Notes under the pieces: model-generated
Database searches by the model: none
Seen by the model: the letters and a program-made list of their open reading frames with translations, nothing else
What the model was told of the DNA's origin: nothing
From: an uncultured Collinsella sp.
GTDB taxonomy: Bacteria > Actinomycetota > Coriobacteriia > Coriobacteriales > Coriobacteriaceae
Length of the DNA: 54,602 nucleotides
Reading direction: 5' to 3'
NCBI GenBank assembly: GCA_958346935.1
Contig: CATVTM010000005.1
Coordinates: 1 to 54,602, forward strand
Position numbers and translations under genes: made by a program
Shown: positions 15,132 to 23,452 of the stretch, piece by piece
Position numbering within the stretch: the stretch's first letter is position 1
How the letters are laid out: the number at the start of each line of letters is the position of its first letter

Positions 15132-16217
15132 TTACGCAAACAGGCCGTAGATGCTGATGTTGGCCTTGGCGTAGAGGCCGTTAGCATACTCGGTCCACTT
15201 GGAGCTGGCGCTTGAAGCCTGCGAAGAGTACTGCTGGTAAGCAGTGTAGTAGGCGGTCATGGCCTGCTTATAGGTAGCGCTATCGGCCGTAAAGGCATCG
15301 TCGGCAAAGGCCTTAGCGTAGGTGCTGTCGGCGTCCTTCCAAGTGCCCTTCTCGCTATCCCACTCGTCACCGGCAAGGTTGATGATGTAGTCGGCGTAGT
15401 CCTTGCTCGCGGCCTCCTCGTTGCCGTCAGCAGGCTCGGTCGGGGCGGTCGGCATGCTTGCAGAGCTATCGCCCACCTTCTTCTTGTAGAGCTTCTGCAG
15501 CGTCGCGGACTGACGGACGATCTGCTTGGCCTGGTCCTTGGACACGCCGTACTGCGTGGCCATGGTCTTGTAGTCGGAGGTGCCGATGGAATCCTCGGCG
15601 TACTGCTTCATTTCCTTGGAAGAAACGGTAACGCCCTCGTCCTCGGCAGCGTCCAGCAGAATCTGGTTGCGCACGTAGGACAGGATAACGTCGGCAGACG
15701 GAGCGGTGTAGTTGCCATCGCTATCCTTGACGGTGTCGAGGCTGTACTGGCTCTCGATAGCCTCGCGCGCGGTGATGTCGCTCTTCTTGCCGTTGTAGCT
15801 ATAGCTTGCCACGATCGAATCGAGCTGGTCCTCGGTCAGGGTCGACGAGCCGACACCCTTGCCGTCAAAGCCGCCATTGCCAATAAAGAAGCCGACCACC
15901 GCAGCAATCACGATGGCGACCACAAAGGCGGCAATCATCGTCTTCTTGTGCTTGGATGCGCGGTCGTCCGCGTCGGAGTCGTCATCCTCGTCCTGCTCCT
16001 CAGGCATAAGGTTCTCGTCGGCGGCGTCCGCGGCGATCTTTGCCTCCAGGCGGGCGTCCTCCTCCTCGGCGGTCGTGCCAGCAGCGATATGTTCGGCAGA
16101 CGTGCCGGCGACCAGGTCGATCTTCTCGTCCTCGTCACCGTCGGGGCCTTCGCCGCGCTCGATGATCTGGATTCCGTCGATCTCGTCCTTCTCGTCCTTC
16201 TTTTGAATCAGACCCAT
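15132..16217 (-). CDS. Membrane-anchored SurA-N-like protein
   Basis: A 361-aa protein. Residues ~1-90 are very acidic and cytoplasmic. TMIAAFVVAIVIAAVVGFFI (about 92-112) is a single membrane anchor. The extracellular part has a SurA N-terminal-like chaperone region: ITAREAIESQYSLDT, VILSYVRNQILLDAAEDEGV and VSSKEMKQYAEDSI. A PPIase (parvulin) domain is not evident; the C-terminus is Ser/Tyr/Ala-rich. It is probably a cell-surface foldase-like or scaffold protein. The gene stands alone between terminators. Confidence 0.72.
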   Translation of the reverse strand: MGLIQKKDEKDEIDGIQIIERGEGPDGDEDEKIDLVAGTSAEHIAAGTTAEEEDARLEAKIAADAADENLMPEEQDEDDDSDADDRASKHKKTMIAAFVVAIVIAAVVGFFIGNGGFDGKGVGSSTLTEDQLDSIVASYSYNGKKSDITAREAIESQYSLDTVKDSDGNYTAPSADVILSYVRNQILLDAAEDEGVTVSSKEMKQYAEDSIGTSDYKTMATQYGVSKDQAKQIVRQSATLQKLYKKKVGDSSASMPTAPTEPADGNEEAASKDYADYIINLAGDEWDSEKGTWKDADSTYAKAFADDAFTADSATYKQAMTAYYTAYQQYSSQASSASSKWTEYANGLYAKANISIYGLFA

Positions 16218-16255
16218 ATCAATTACTCCTTGTTAGGAAACATAGTCCCCAATAG

Positions 16256-16284
16256 AATACGCCCGACGAGGCGCCGGGCGTATT
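16256..16284 (-). terminator. Terminator after the isocitrate dehydrogenase gene
   Basis: AATACGCCCG (16256-16265) pairs perfectly with CGGGCGTATT (16275-16284), 60 nt beyond the dehydrogenase stop and 39 nt before the SurA-like start. Confidence 0.75.
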
Positions 16285-16343
16285 GATTCTTAGGTTATAC
16301 GCAAACACTTAAGTACTATTTAGGCGTTTGCAGCGTGCATACC

Positions 16344-17429
16344 TTAGGCCAGGTGCGCGATAACGGCATCGGCAAAGGCCTGCGTGCCCACAGCGCCCTC
16401 AACGGAGCCGGTCTGGGCACGACGCACGTCACCGGTAACCCGCTCGCCCTCGTCGAGCGTGGCGGAGACGGCGGCACGAATGCGATTGGCAGCATCGTTC
16501 TCGCCCAGGTGATCGAGCATCATCGCAGCAGAGAGGATCTCGGCCGTGGGGTTGGCGATATCCTGACCGGCGATATCGGGCGCGGAGCCATGCGTGGCCT
16601 CGAAGATGGCGCAGTCGGCACCGATGTTGGAGCCGGGAGCCATACCAAGGCCGCCCACCAGGCCGGCGCACAGGTCGCTGACAATGTCGCCGTACAGGTT
16701 GGGCAGCACCAGAACATCGAAGTCGTTGGGGTTCTGGACCAGACCCATGCAGGTGGCGTCGACGATCTTGTCGTTGAACTCGATATCGGGATAGTTCGCG
16801 GCCACCTCACGCGCGACGCGCAGGAACAGGCCATCTGTCGCCTTCATGATGTTGGCCTTGTGCACGGCCGTCACCTGTTTGCGGCCGCAGCGGCGGGCAT
16901 ACTCAAAGGCGTACTCCACAATGCGGCGGCTCTTGGCGATCGAGATGGGCTTGATCGAGATGGCGGAATCGGCGGCAAAGGTCTTCTGGCCCGAGCGTTC
17001 GACGAGCTGCGAGAGCTCCTCGACCTCGGCAGCGCCCTCGTCAAACTCGATGCCGGCGTAGAGGTCCTCGGTGTTCTCACGCACGATAACCAGGTCGACG
17101 TCGCGGAAGCGAGAGCCGTCGCCCGGCTGCGACAGGCAGGGGCGCACGCAGGCGTACAGGTCGAAGTGCTTGCGCAGGGCAACGTTGACGCTGCGGAAGC
17201 CCGTGCCGACCGGCGTGGTGATGGGGCCCTTGATGGCAACCTTGGTCTCGGCGACCGCATCGAGCACGTGCTGGGGCAGCGGCGTACCAAACTCGTCCAT
17301 GACGCCGGCACCGGCCTCCTGGACGTTCCAGTTGATCTGGACACCGGTGGCCTCGACCACGCGGCGCATGGCCTGCGTAATCTCGGGACCGATACCGTCA
17401 CCGGGAATCAGGACTACATCGTGCGCCAT
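16344..17429 (-). CDS. icd: NAD-type isocitrate dehydrogenase (IDH/IPMDH family)
   Basis: A 361-aa decarboxylating dehydrogenase. LIPGDGIGPEIT begins the protein, VIVRENTEDLYAGIEF carries the substrate loop, KPISIAKSRRIVEYAFEYAR and VHKANIMKATDGLF carry catalytic Tyr/Lys elements, and NLYGDIVSDLCAGLVGGLG is the metal Asp block. It resembles the ~350-aa IDH3-like NAD enzyme, not the ~420-aa NADP E. coli type. It converts isocitrate to 2-oxoglutarate. 3-Isopropylmalate or homoisocitrate dehydrogenase is a less likely alternative. It is 7 nt downstream of the HEAT-like gene. Confidence 0.85.
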   Translation of the reverse strand: MAHDVVLIPGDGIGPEITQAMRRVVEATGVQINWNVQEAGAGVMDEFGTPLPQHVLDAVAETKVAIKGPITTPVGTGFRSVNVALRKHFDLYACVRPCLSQPGDGSRFRDVDLVIVRENTEDLYAGIEFDEGAAEVEELSQLVERSGQKTFAADSAISIKPISIAKSRRIVEYAFEYARRCGRKQVTAVHKANIMKATDGLFLRVAREVAANYPDIEFNDKIVDATCMGLVQNPNDFDVLVLPNLYGDIVSDLCAGLVGGLGMAPGSNIGADCAIFEATHGSAPDIAGQDIANPTAEILSAAMMLDHLGENDAANRIRAAVSATLDEGERVTGDVRRAQTGSVEGAVGTQAFADAVIAHLA

Positions 17430-17435
17430 AATCTG

Positions 17436-18134
17436 TTACTCCTCGTCTTCGGCGTCGTCAGATTTTTTAACGCTAGCACGCTTCTTCTTTTTGGAGAGAT
17501 CCAGGCCAAAACGTTTAACAAGCATTTCGCAAATCTCGCTCGAGCGGGCCTTGAGATAGCTGCCCTTGCCGTTCTCGGCGTCGAACTTCAGGCGCAGCGC
17601 GAGCTTCTCGGCAACCTCGGCGTCGATCTCGCCCTGGCCAAACTCGTACAGGCAACCGAGCATGTCGCGATACTCGAGGTCGCCGTGGTAGCACTGGATG
17701 GCCTCGTCCAGGATGGGCCAGGCCTCGCGCGAACGCTCGACGCTCGTGGCGCCCCACACGCACAGCAGGCGGAAAGCGGCGTAGCGCAGCGTGGAGGAAA
17801 GCTCGTCGAACAGCGCGGTCTCGGCGCCCTCAAAGGCATCGCCCATCTGCTCGGGGCAGGTGGTGGCGAGCGCCGTCAGGGCATCGAGGGCCTCCCAGCG
17901 GGTCTGAGCCTCGGGGCGGTCGAGCGCCTCGATCAGCGCGGGCACGCAGGGCACGACGCGCTGCGGGTCACGCTCGGCCAGCAGGTGCAGCACACGGGCG
18001 GCAAACTGGCGGATGCGGCGCGTGGGGCAGCCGAGCTCCTGGACCAGACGGTCGACGGCGTTCTCGTTCTCCTCTGCCAGCTGAAGCTGTGCCAGCTCCT
18101 CGTCGGTGAGCTGTTCGTCTTTGTTTTCTGCCAT
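17436..18134 (-). CDS. HEAT-repeat-like helical protein
   Basis: A 232-aa all-helical protein with ~40-residue repeats (LGCPTRRIRQFAARVLHLLA, DRPEAQTRWEALDALTALA, LSSTLRYAAFRLLCVWG), resembling HEAT/armadillo scaffolds. The N-terminus is acidic, and the C-terminus is basic then acidic (SKKKKRASVKKSDDAEDEE). No catalytic residues are visible. It lies between the small membrane protein and isocitrate dehydrogenase with tight spacing, so probably one operon. A protein-protein interaction role is inferred from the fold only. Confidence 0.78.
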   Translation of the reverse strand: MAENKDEQLTDEELAQLQLAEENENAVDRLVQELGCPTRRIRQFAARVLHLLAERDPQRVVPCVPALIEALDRPEAQTRWEALDALTALATTCPEQMGDAFEGAETALFDELSSTLRYAAFRLLCVWGATSVERSREAWPILDEAIQCYHGDLEYRDMLGCLYEFGQGEIDAEVAEKLALRLKFDAENGKGSYLKARSSEICEMLVKRFGLDLSKKKKRASVKKSDDAEDEE

Positions 18135-18146
18135 AGTTACCTCTTC

Positions 18147-18575
18147 TTATTTCTTAGCGTGCTTGCCAGCACCCTTGCTGTCATCGGTGACCGAGATGAG
18201 CTGTCGATCGGCAGCGCCATTGCGACGCGCGCGGCGGCGCTCCTCAGCATCGCCCGCATCGGCGGCGGCGCGATGGGCCTTGTTGACGTTAAAGACCTCG
18301 TCATGCTTGCGCCACGGGCCAACAGACTCGCCAAAGCTCATCTTAAGGCCGGCGATAAAGCCGCCGAGCCAGCCGATCGGCGCAAACTGCACCAGCGGGA
18401 ACAGCGAGAACACCCAGGTCAGCAGGATGACTGCCGCCGCGCCCGCAAAGTTGGCGATCCAGTAGTCCCGCTTGGTGACCACGCGCTTTTCGCAGGCCCA
18501 CTGGCCGCACAAAAAGCCAATGTAGATCGCAAAAAGAAAGAGCACCAGCGCGAGCACTACGAACGTCCAGCTCAT
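18147..18575 (-). CDS. Small membrane protein of unknown function
   Basis: A 142-aa protein. ATG 18575 gives MSWTFVVLALVLFLFAIYIG, followed by a second hydrophobic segment (YWIANFAGAAAVILLTWVF) and a shorter third (FAPIGWLGGFIAGL), then a basic tail (EERRRARRNGAA...). GAGGAG lies upstream. It is 5 nt downstream of the dehydrogenase stop, hence the same operon. I do not recognise the family. Confidence 0.72.
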   Translation of the reverse strand: MSWTFVVLALVLFLFAIYIGFLCGQWACEKRVVTKRDYWIANFAGAAAVILLTWVFSLFPLVQFAPIGWLGGFIAGLKMSFGESVGPWRKHDEVFNVNKAHRAAADAGDAEERRRARRNGAADRQLISVTDDSKGAGKHAKK

Positions 18576-18580
18576 GGGCG

Positions 18581-19660
18581 CTACTCCTCGTGATGGTGGC
18601 CGCAGCAGCACTCGTGGCCGTCATCGTGGCCGTGGCCGCCGCAGCACTCGTGGTCCTCGCCATGGTGGTGGCCGCAGCCGCACTCGTGGTCGTCGCCGTG
18701 CTCACCGCAACCGCAGCCGTCCTCGTGAGCGCCGTGCTCCTCGGGGCGATACTGCGACCAGTCCAGACCGGCGGCGATGGCGTCGGCCTCCTCCTTGTAG
18801 AGCACCGTGATGGCCTGCGTGCCCAGCTTGGCGCCACCGATGGCGTCGAGCATGTCGTAGAGCGTAAAGGCCACGTCGGCGCCGGGCAGCGCGAGCTCGC
18901 GGTCGTCGGCGTAAGCGAGCGCCAGACGCAGGTCCTTAATGAAGTGCTCGACCATAAAGCCGGGCTTGTAGTCGCCGTCGAGCGCCTTGGGCGCCAGGCT
19001 CTCCATGGCGCCGGACTTGCCGGTACCGCCCAGGATCATCTCGCGGGTCTTTTCCAGATCCAGGCCGTTGAGCTCGGCAAAAGCCATGGCATCGGCCATG
19101 CCGACCATGCAGGCGCCCAGCGACACCTGGTTGGCGAGCTTGGCGGCCTGGCCCTTGCCGGCGCCATCGAAGCAGCAGATGTTGGCCGCAAAGGTAGCCA
19201 GGATGTCACGGACCGGGGCGATGTCGTTCTCGGTGGCGCCCACGATAGCCGTGAGCGTGCCGGCGATCGCGCCCGACTCGCCGCCGGTGACGGGGCAGTC
19301 AAACGCCATACGGCCGGAGACCTGGGCGGCCTCGGCAATGTCGCGCGCGAGCTCGGGCGAGCTCGTGGTGAGGTCGATCAGCACCGTGCCCGGCTTGGTG
19401 CAGGCCAGCAGGCCGTCGCCCGCCAGGTAGAGTTCCTCGACCTCGGAGGGATAGCCCACCATGGTAAAGACGACATCGGCGCCTGCCGCGGCCTCGGCCG
19501 GCGTATCGGCCCAGACGGCACCGCGCTCGACAAGTGCGGCGGCCTTGGACTTGGTGCGGTTGTTGACCGTGACGGGATAGCCGGCGTCCAGGATGTGGCC
19601 GGCGATGGGGGCACCCATGATTCCGGTGCCGATGAATGCGACGGAGAGCTTGTTTGCCAT
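18581..19660 (-). CDS. Beta-hydroxyacid dehydrogenase (GarR/HIBADH type) with His/Cys-rich tail
   Basis: A 359-aa protein. Residues 1-300 are a complete beta-hydroxyacid dehydrogenase: Rossmann GTGIMG (11-16), substrate loop DCPVTGGESGA (121-131), catalytic Lys174 in GKGQAAKLANQ, and a C-terminal helical domain. Such enzymes reduce tartronate semialdehyde or oxidise 3-hydroxyisobutyrate. Normal length is ~295 aa. Residues 307-359 are an extra tail with 14 His and 9 Cys in 53 residues (GCGCGEHGDDHECGCGHHHG and similar repeats), which looks like a metal-binding domain. The tail is in frame and ends at a natural stop, with quasi-repeated DNA beneath it. Confidence 0.9.
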   Translation of the reverse strand: MANKLSVAFIGTGIMGAPIAGHILDAGYPVTVNNRTKSKAAALVERGAVWADTPAEAAAGADVVFTMVGYPSEVEELYLAGDGLLACTKPGTVLIDLTTSSPELARDIAEAAQVSGRMAFDCPVTGGESGAIAGTLTAIVGATENDIAPVRDILATFAANICCFDGAGKGQAAKLANQVSLGACMVGMADAMAFAELNGLDLEKTREMILGGTGKSGAMESLAPKALDGDYKPGFMVEHFIKDLRLALAYADDRELALPGADVAFTLYDMLDAIGGAKLGTQAITVLYKEEADAIAAGLDWSQYRPEEHGAHEDGCGCGEHGDDHECGCGHHHGEDHECCGGHGHDDGHECCCGHHHEE

Positions 19661-19758
19661 GAAACCTTTCCTTTTGGGTTGGGTGTTGTTACCAGGTTAA
19701 ATACTCGGCGCCAGCGTTTGGGCCGTGACTTGAGGGCGTTTGCGGCCGCAGCGCTTGC

Positions 19759-20712
19759 CTACTCGCCGCGCACACGGCGCGCGATGCGATCGGAAAGCGA
19801 GGCTTTCTCGGCGCGATTCTTACCCCAAAACGCGCAAGCCACCATGCCGGGACCCACGTGCGAGCCAATGGTGGGGCCCACGGAGCTGCGGATGATAGTG
19901 ACGTCGGCGCAGCCCTCCTCCTTGCGGATGGCAGCCTCGAGCCAATCGCCGTCCTTCTCGGCATCGGCCGTCATGATGGCGATGGGCATAGTGCGATCGG
20001 GCACGTAGTTCTCGCGGAACGACTTGAGGATGGACTTGAGCGCCTTCTTGCGGCCGCGGTTGACGCCGATCAGCGACAGCGAGCCGGCCAGGTCGTAGGA
20101 GAGCTCGGGCTTGACGTCGAGCTTTGCCGTGAGCTGCGCCGCCGCGGGCGGAATGCGACCGCCGGCCGCCAGCGCGTCAAAGCTCTCGAGCGTAAAGTAG
20201 CCGTGGACGTAGGTCTTGGCCTCGTTTGCCCATTCGACCAGCTGCTTGGCGGTCAGGCCCGCCGAGCGTTGACGGACGGCCTCGAGCGCCAGCAGCTCGC
20301 CGGTCGCACAGGGCAGGGCGTTATCCACCACGTACAACTCAAAGTCGGGATACTCGGTGCGCACGGCATCTGCCGCCTGGCACGCGGAGTTGTAGCTCGA
20401 CGACAGCGCCGAGGTAAAGCACAGGTAGACCGTGGGCGTGCCCTCTTTGGCGCACTCGGTAAAGAACTCGATGTAGCGACCGAGCGACACGGCCGAGGTG
20501 GACACGCGAGCGCCGGCGCGCATGCGGTCGTAGAACTCTTTGGGCGTGATGCTCGACCAGATGTCGTCCGTGCGCTCCTCGCCATCGATGATAAAGGGGA
20601 AACCCAGGATATCGACATCGAGGTTCGCGGCGACCTCGGGGCTAAAGTCGCAGCAGGTATCGACGACGATGCGGCAGCGGTCAGAATGGCCGGCGGATGC
20701 AGCCTTGTCCAT
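19759..20712 (-). CDS. DegV family fatty-acid-binding protein
   Basis: A 317-aa DegV-fold protein. The start ...RIVVDTCCDFSPEVAANLDV and DILGFPFIIDGEE are family signatures, and the central VSTSAVSLGRYIEFF segment lies in the lipid-binding region. The second domain follows (GGRIPPAAAQLTAKL, NVKPELS-type). Family members bind fatty acids and serve fatty-acid kinase FakA in Gram-positive bacteria; no fakA is present here. AAGGAG precedes ATG 20712. It sits behind the terminator of hpf. Confidence 0.88.
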   Translation of the reverse strand: MDKAASAGHSDRCRIVVDTCCDFSPEVAANLDVDILGFPFIIDGEERTDDIWSSITPKEFYDRMRAGARVSTSAVSLGRYIEFFTECAKEGTPTVYLCFTSALSSSYNSACQAADAVRTEYPDFELYVVDNALPCATGELLALEAVRQRSAGLTAKQLVEWANEAKTYVHGYFTLESFDALAAGGRIPPAAAQLTAKLDVKPELSYDLAGSLSLIGVNRGRKKALKSILKSFRENYVPDRTMPIAIMTADAEKDGDWLEAAIRKEEGCADVTIIRSSVGPTIGSHVGPGMVACAFWGKNRAEKASLSDRIARRVRGE

Positions 20713-20730
20713 CAAAGCGACTCCTTACGT

Positions 20731-20762
20731 AAAAAGGCGGCCACCCGCATGGGATGGCCGCC
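20731..20762 (-). terminator. Terminator of hpf
   Basis: GGCGGCCA (20736-20743) and TGGCCGCC (20755-20762). On the minus strand the hairpin ends in TTTTT. It lies 30 nt after the hpf stop and just upstream of the degV ribosome site. Confidence 0.88.
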
Positions 20763-20791
20763 AGCCGTTAACTCATGCAAGTTAACGTATT

Positions 20792-21376
20792 TTACTCGTC
20801 AAGTGTTTCGATACGGGGCTTGATGATGCCATATCCACCATTCTTACGGTGATACACCACATTGATGAGGCCAGTCGTCGCGTTCTCGAACACGTAGAAG
20901 TCGTGGCCCAGCAGATCGGTCTGCACCAGCGCCTGCTCCTCAGTCATCGGGGTGACGTCGATGACCTTCTCGCGGACGAGCAGGTCGTCCTCCTCCTCGG
21001 GCAGCAGCAGGTCAGCCAGATCGTCGACGCGCTCGACCGGTGCGACATCCGCAGCGCTGGCACCGCCCTGGCGGTTGTCCACGACCTTGGTCTTGAACTT
21101 GCGCAGCTGGCGGGTGACCTTATCGGCGGAGAGGTCGATGGCGGCGTACATATCGGCACCGTGCTCGGCGACACGAATCACGGAACCGCGAGCGCGAACC
21201 GTGACCTCGACGATTGCCGGGTTGGGGTTCGAGGGGTTCTTCTCATAGCGAAGTACAACGTCGACCGTCATGGGCTCGATATCGAAAACCTTGAGCGCCT
21301 CGCCGATCTTCTCATCCACATGCGCACGCAGAGCATCGGTTACCGTCGTCTTGCGTCCAGAAACCTTGATATCCAT
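20792..21376 (-). CDS. hpf: Ribosome hibernation-promoting factor, long form
   Basis: A 194-aa HPF/YfiA. The N-terminal S30AE domain starts MDIKVSGRKTTVTDALRAHV, and the C-terminal dimerisation domain ends ...DFYVFENATTGLINVVYHRK. The two are joined by an acidic linker (DLADLLLPEEEDDLL). The long form drives 100S ribosome dimers in stationary phase. ATG 21376 is chosen over the upstream extension because the S30AE domain begins there and GGAG lies ahead of it. Confidence 0.93.
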   Translation of the reverse strand: MDIKVSGRKTTVTDALRAHVDEKIGEALKVFDIEPMTVDVVLRYEKNPSNPNPAIVEVTVRARGSVIRVAEHGADMYAAIDLSADKVTRQLRKFKTKVVDNRQGGASAADVAPVERVDDLADLLLPEEEDDLLVREKVIDVTPMTEEQALVQTDLLGHDFYVFENATTGLINVVYHRKNGGYGIIKPRIETLDE

Positions 21377-21593
21377 ACGTGGCTCCAATCTGCCTCGGGG
21401 ACTTACTGTACTGGCTATGTACCCATTGCCGTGCATTTAATCACGCGGATTCCCAAAGACCCGAATAACGATTGCTTTGTACCGCATACCGAAGTCTCGC
21501 ACTTTTCTGTGGCAAAGTGCGCTATAGGAGGGCGTCGGCGGCTTATGTGTTGGCCCTAGAAATTGGCTTTGACCTGCTGGTTTTATAGAAACG

Positions 21594-21629
21594 AAAAAGC
21601 CGGGCTCCCCTGTTGGGGAAGCCCGGCAG
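21594..21629 (-). terminator. Terminator of the solute-binding lipoprotein gene
   Basis: GCCGGGCT and AGCCCGGC arms with an inner CCCC/GGGG pairing around TGTTG. The minus strand continues into TTTTTCG. It lies ~65 nt past the stop at 21694. Confidence 0.85.
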
Positions 21630-21693
21630 TGCGTGTTGAAACCGTGAAGGGGCATCTCTCCTAGCGCATAGGAGACGCCACCCCTAGCAATAA

Positions 21694-22719
21694 CTAGCTA
21701 TTAAGCTTGTTAATGTCGTCGTCGGTGATGGTGTCTTCCTGGCTGGACGATTTGTCTTCGGAGGATGCGGTCTCATTGTTGGAATCGGAGGATTCGCTGC
21801 CGGAGGATGTGGTCTCGCTGGACTCAGAGTCGCCCGGCTGCACGTTAGCGCCCGAAACCGTCTTAGTGGTGAGGTCGTAGGGCATCGTGCCGTACCAGAC
21901 GCAGTGGACCGCCTCGAGCGTGCCGTCGGCCGTAATACCGTCGAGGGCATCGCTCACGGCACGACACAGTTCGTCATTGGACGAAAGGCCTGCAACACCA
22001 AGCGTCGAGGGCGCCTCGAGCGCACCGACATAGGAGATCTCGCTCATCAGGCGCGCAAGGTAACCGCCAGCCGTGGAGTCGCAGATCACATAGTCGACCT
22101 CGCCGGACTCGAGCGCCTCAAAGCACTCGTTGATGTTGGAGTAAGTCTTTTGGTTGGCGGTAATGCTCTGCTTAGCAAGCGCCTCCTGCGAGGCCGAGGA
22201 CATCTGGACACCCAGAGTAGACGTGTTAAGGGTATCGGTGGAAACGCTCAGCGACCCACCATCGCTGGTTTTACCGAACACGGAAGCGGCATCGTACAGG
22301 CAGGTGCCGAGCGAGCTAACGTCCCCGTCCGTGGAGTTGATCTCGCCGATAAAGATATCAGCCTTTTTGTCGCCGAGCGCGGAACCTGCCGAGGACGCAT
22401 CGACAAAGGCGACCTTAAGGCCCATGCGGCTTGCGAGGGCGCGGGCAGCGTCGACTGCATACCCCGTGAGCTCGCCGTCAGCGCCCTGCATGGCCTGCGG
22501 CGCATCGGAGGTATCGAGGGCAACCGTCAGGGTACCGGGGGTGACCAGGGCATCATCCGACACCGCGGGCGTGACGGTCTCGTACTCGATCTGGTCGATC
22601 GTGGGAGTCGTGAACGTAGACAGCGGGTTGAACGCGCATCCGCTCAGGCCCAAAACGGCGATGACCGCTGCGGTCCCAGCACCTAACCGAGCCGCGTGCA
22701 TCAAGCTGCCCCTCACCAT
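21694..22719 (-). CDS. Extracellular solute-binding lipoprotein (family 3)
   Basis: A 341-aa lipoprotein. The signal peptide AARLGAGTAAVIAVLGLSGC has a lipobox with Cys28. The mature part is a periplasmic-binding fold of the amino-acid type: LTVALDTSDAPQAMQGADGE, then LTGYAVDAARALASRMGLKV and VDYVICDSTAGGYLARL. A ~55-residue Ser/Asp/Glu-rich tail follows, unusual for the family. The start is uncertain (ATG 22719 or 22701). The frame stays open upstream into non-signal-like sequence, which I reject. No permease or ATPase gene is adjacent, so it is an orphan receptor. Confidence 0.82.
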   Translation of the reverse strand: MVRGSLMHAARLGAGTAAVIAVLGLSGCAFNPLSTFTTPTIDQIEYETVTPAVSDDALVTPGTLTVALDTSDAPQAMQGADGELTGYAVDAARALASRMGLKVAFVDASSAGSALGDKKADIFIGEINSTDGDVSSLGTCLYDAASVFGKTSDGGSLSVSTDTLNTSTLGVQMSSASQEALAKQSITANQKTYSNINECFEALESGEVDYVICDSTAGGYLARLMSEISYVGALEAPSTLGVAGLSSNDELCRAVSDALDGITADGTLEAVHCVWYGTMPYDLTTKTVSGANVQPGDSESSETTSSGSESSDSNNETASSEDKSSSQEDTITDDDINKLNS

Positions 22720-23151
22720 GTCCACTACCCTGCCTTCTGTGTCGTATACAATCCGTGCGTTGCGCGGAATATCAGATTGTTCCCACCAGCTGACCTGGTA
22801 TTTGACCCCACACTTGCGCACCGGGGTGTTTGCTCGGGAGGCCGCAGCCACCTTCACGACTGGCCCGCTCGTCCGCGAGGCGGTATTGCCCCAAAGAAAG
22901 TAGAACGGACGGTGCGGCTTACATCTAGGACGCGCCATGATCGCGCCGCGCGCACGCGGTCGCTTACGTGGATCCCTTTGACCGCGTCTGTCTTGGACTA
23001 GGACGGGCATTTCGTCCGTCCGCAACCACAGCCTGGTAGGAACGTAGCGCATTATAGCTAAGTTCAAGCTATAGTTTAAGGTTAGGGGCGTCATTCGCAT
23101 CGCGAGTACAGATTTCGCAGGTCGGAGTGGGCTATTCGTGCCCCTGTGAAG

Positions 23152-23199
23152 CCCGGAGCTCCCCCTATGGGGAGCTCCGGGGCACCCTTCCTAGGGTGC
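23152..23199. repeat. Two tandem hairpins downstream of the inverted-repeat element
   Basis: CCCGGAGCTCCCC (23152-23164) pairs with GGGGAGCTCCGGG (23169-23181) around CTAT. Then GCACCCT (23182-23188) pairs with AGGGTGC (23193-23199). They lie in the 350-bp gap between two minus-strand genes and may act as terminators, though no T tract is obvious. Confidence 0.6.
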
Positions 23200-23201
23200 T
23201 G

Positions 23202-23418
23202 TGGCCAAAAAATGGCAAATATGAGTACTGTCACCAATTTAGTAACAGGCAATTTTGGCCTCTCGGACAGATTATGCGCTCAGTGTCGCCAACCTGATGC
23301 TTAGTTATTCTACATTTGTTTATTATCTTCTTACTTTATGACGCCTCCGAGTCCTAAATTCCTTGATTTTGCTGTTACTGATTTAGTGACAGTACTCATA
23401 TTTGCCATATTTTGGCCA
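23202..23418. mobile_element. MITE-like element with 47-bp imperfect terminal inverted repeats
   Basis: Arms 23202-23248 and 23372-23418 are reverse complements at 43 of 47 positions (shared core GGCAAATATGAGTACTGTCA). The 123-bp interior is AT-rich and has no coding potential. Each arm also contains an internal dyad (CTGTCAC...GTAACAG). The form fits a non-autonomous miniature element or a large structured intergenic repeat. No target duplication is clear. Confidence 0.6.
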
Positions 23419-23452
23419 GGGCATATGATTAACCCCCTATTTTCGACGTGAA

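Noticed and set aside
21437..21655. 72-aa minus-strand frame upstream of hpf
   Set aside because: No coding bias; the region holds the terminator of the lipoprotein gene and the hpf leader.
22720..23100. In-frame N-terminal extension of the solute-binding lipoprotein
   Set aside because: A lipobox signal must be near the start; the extension is basic and not signal-like.
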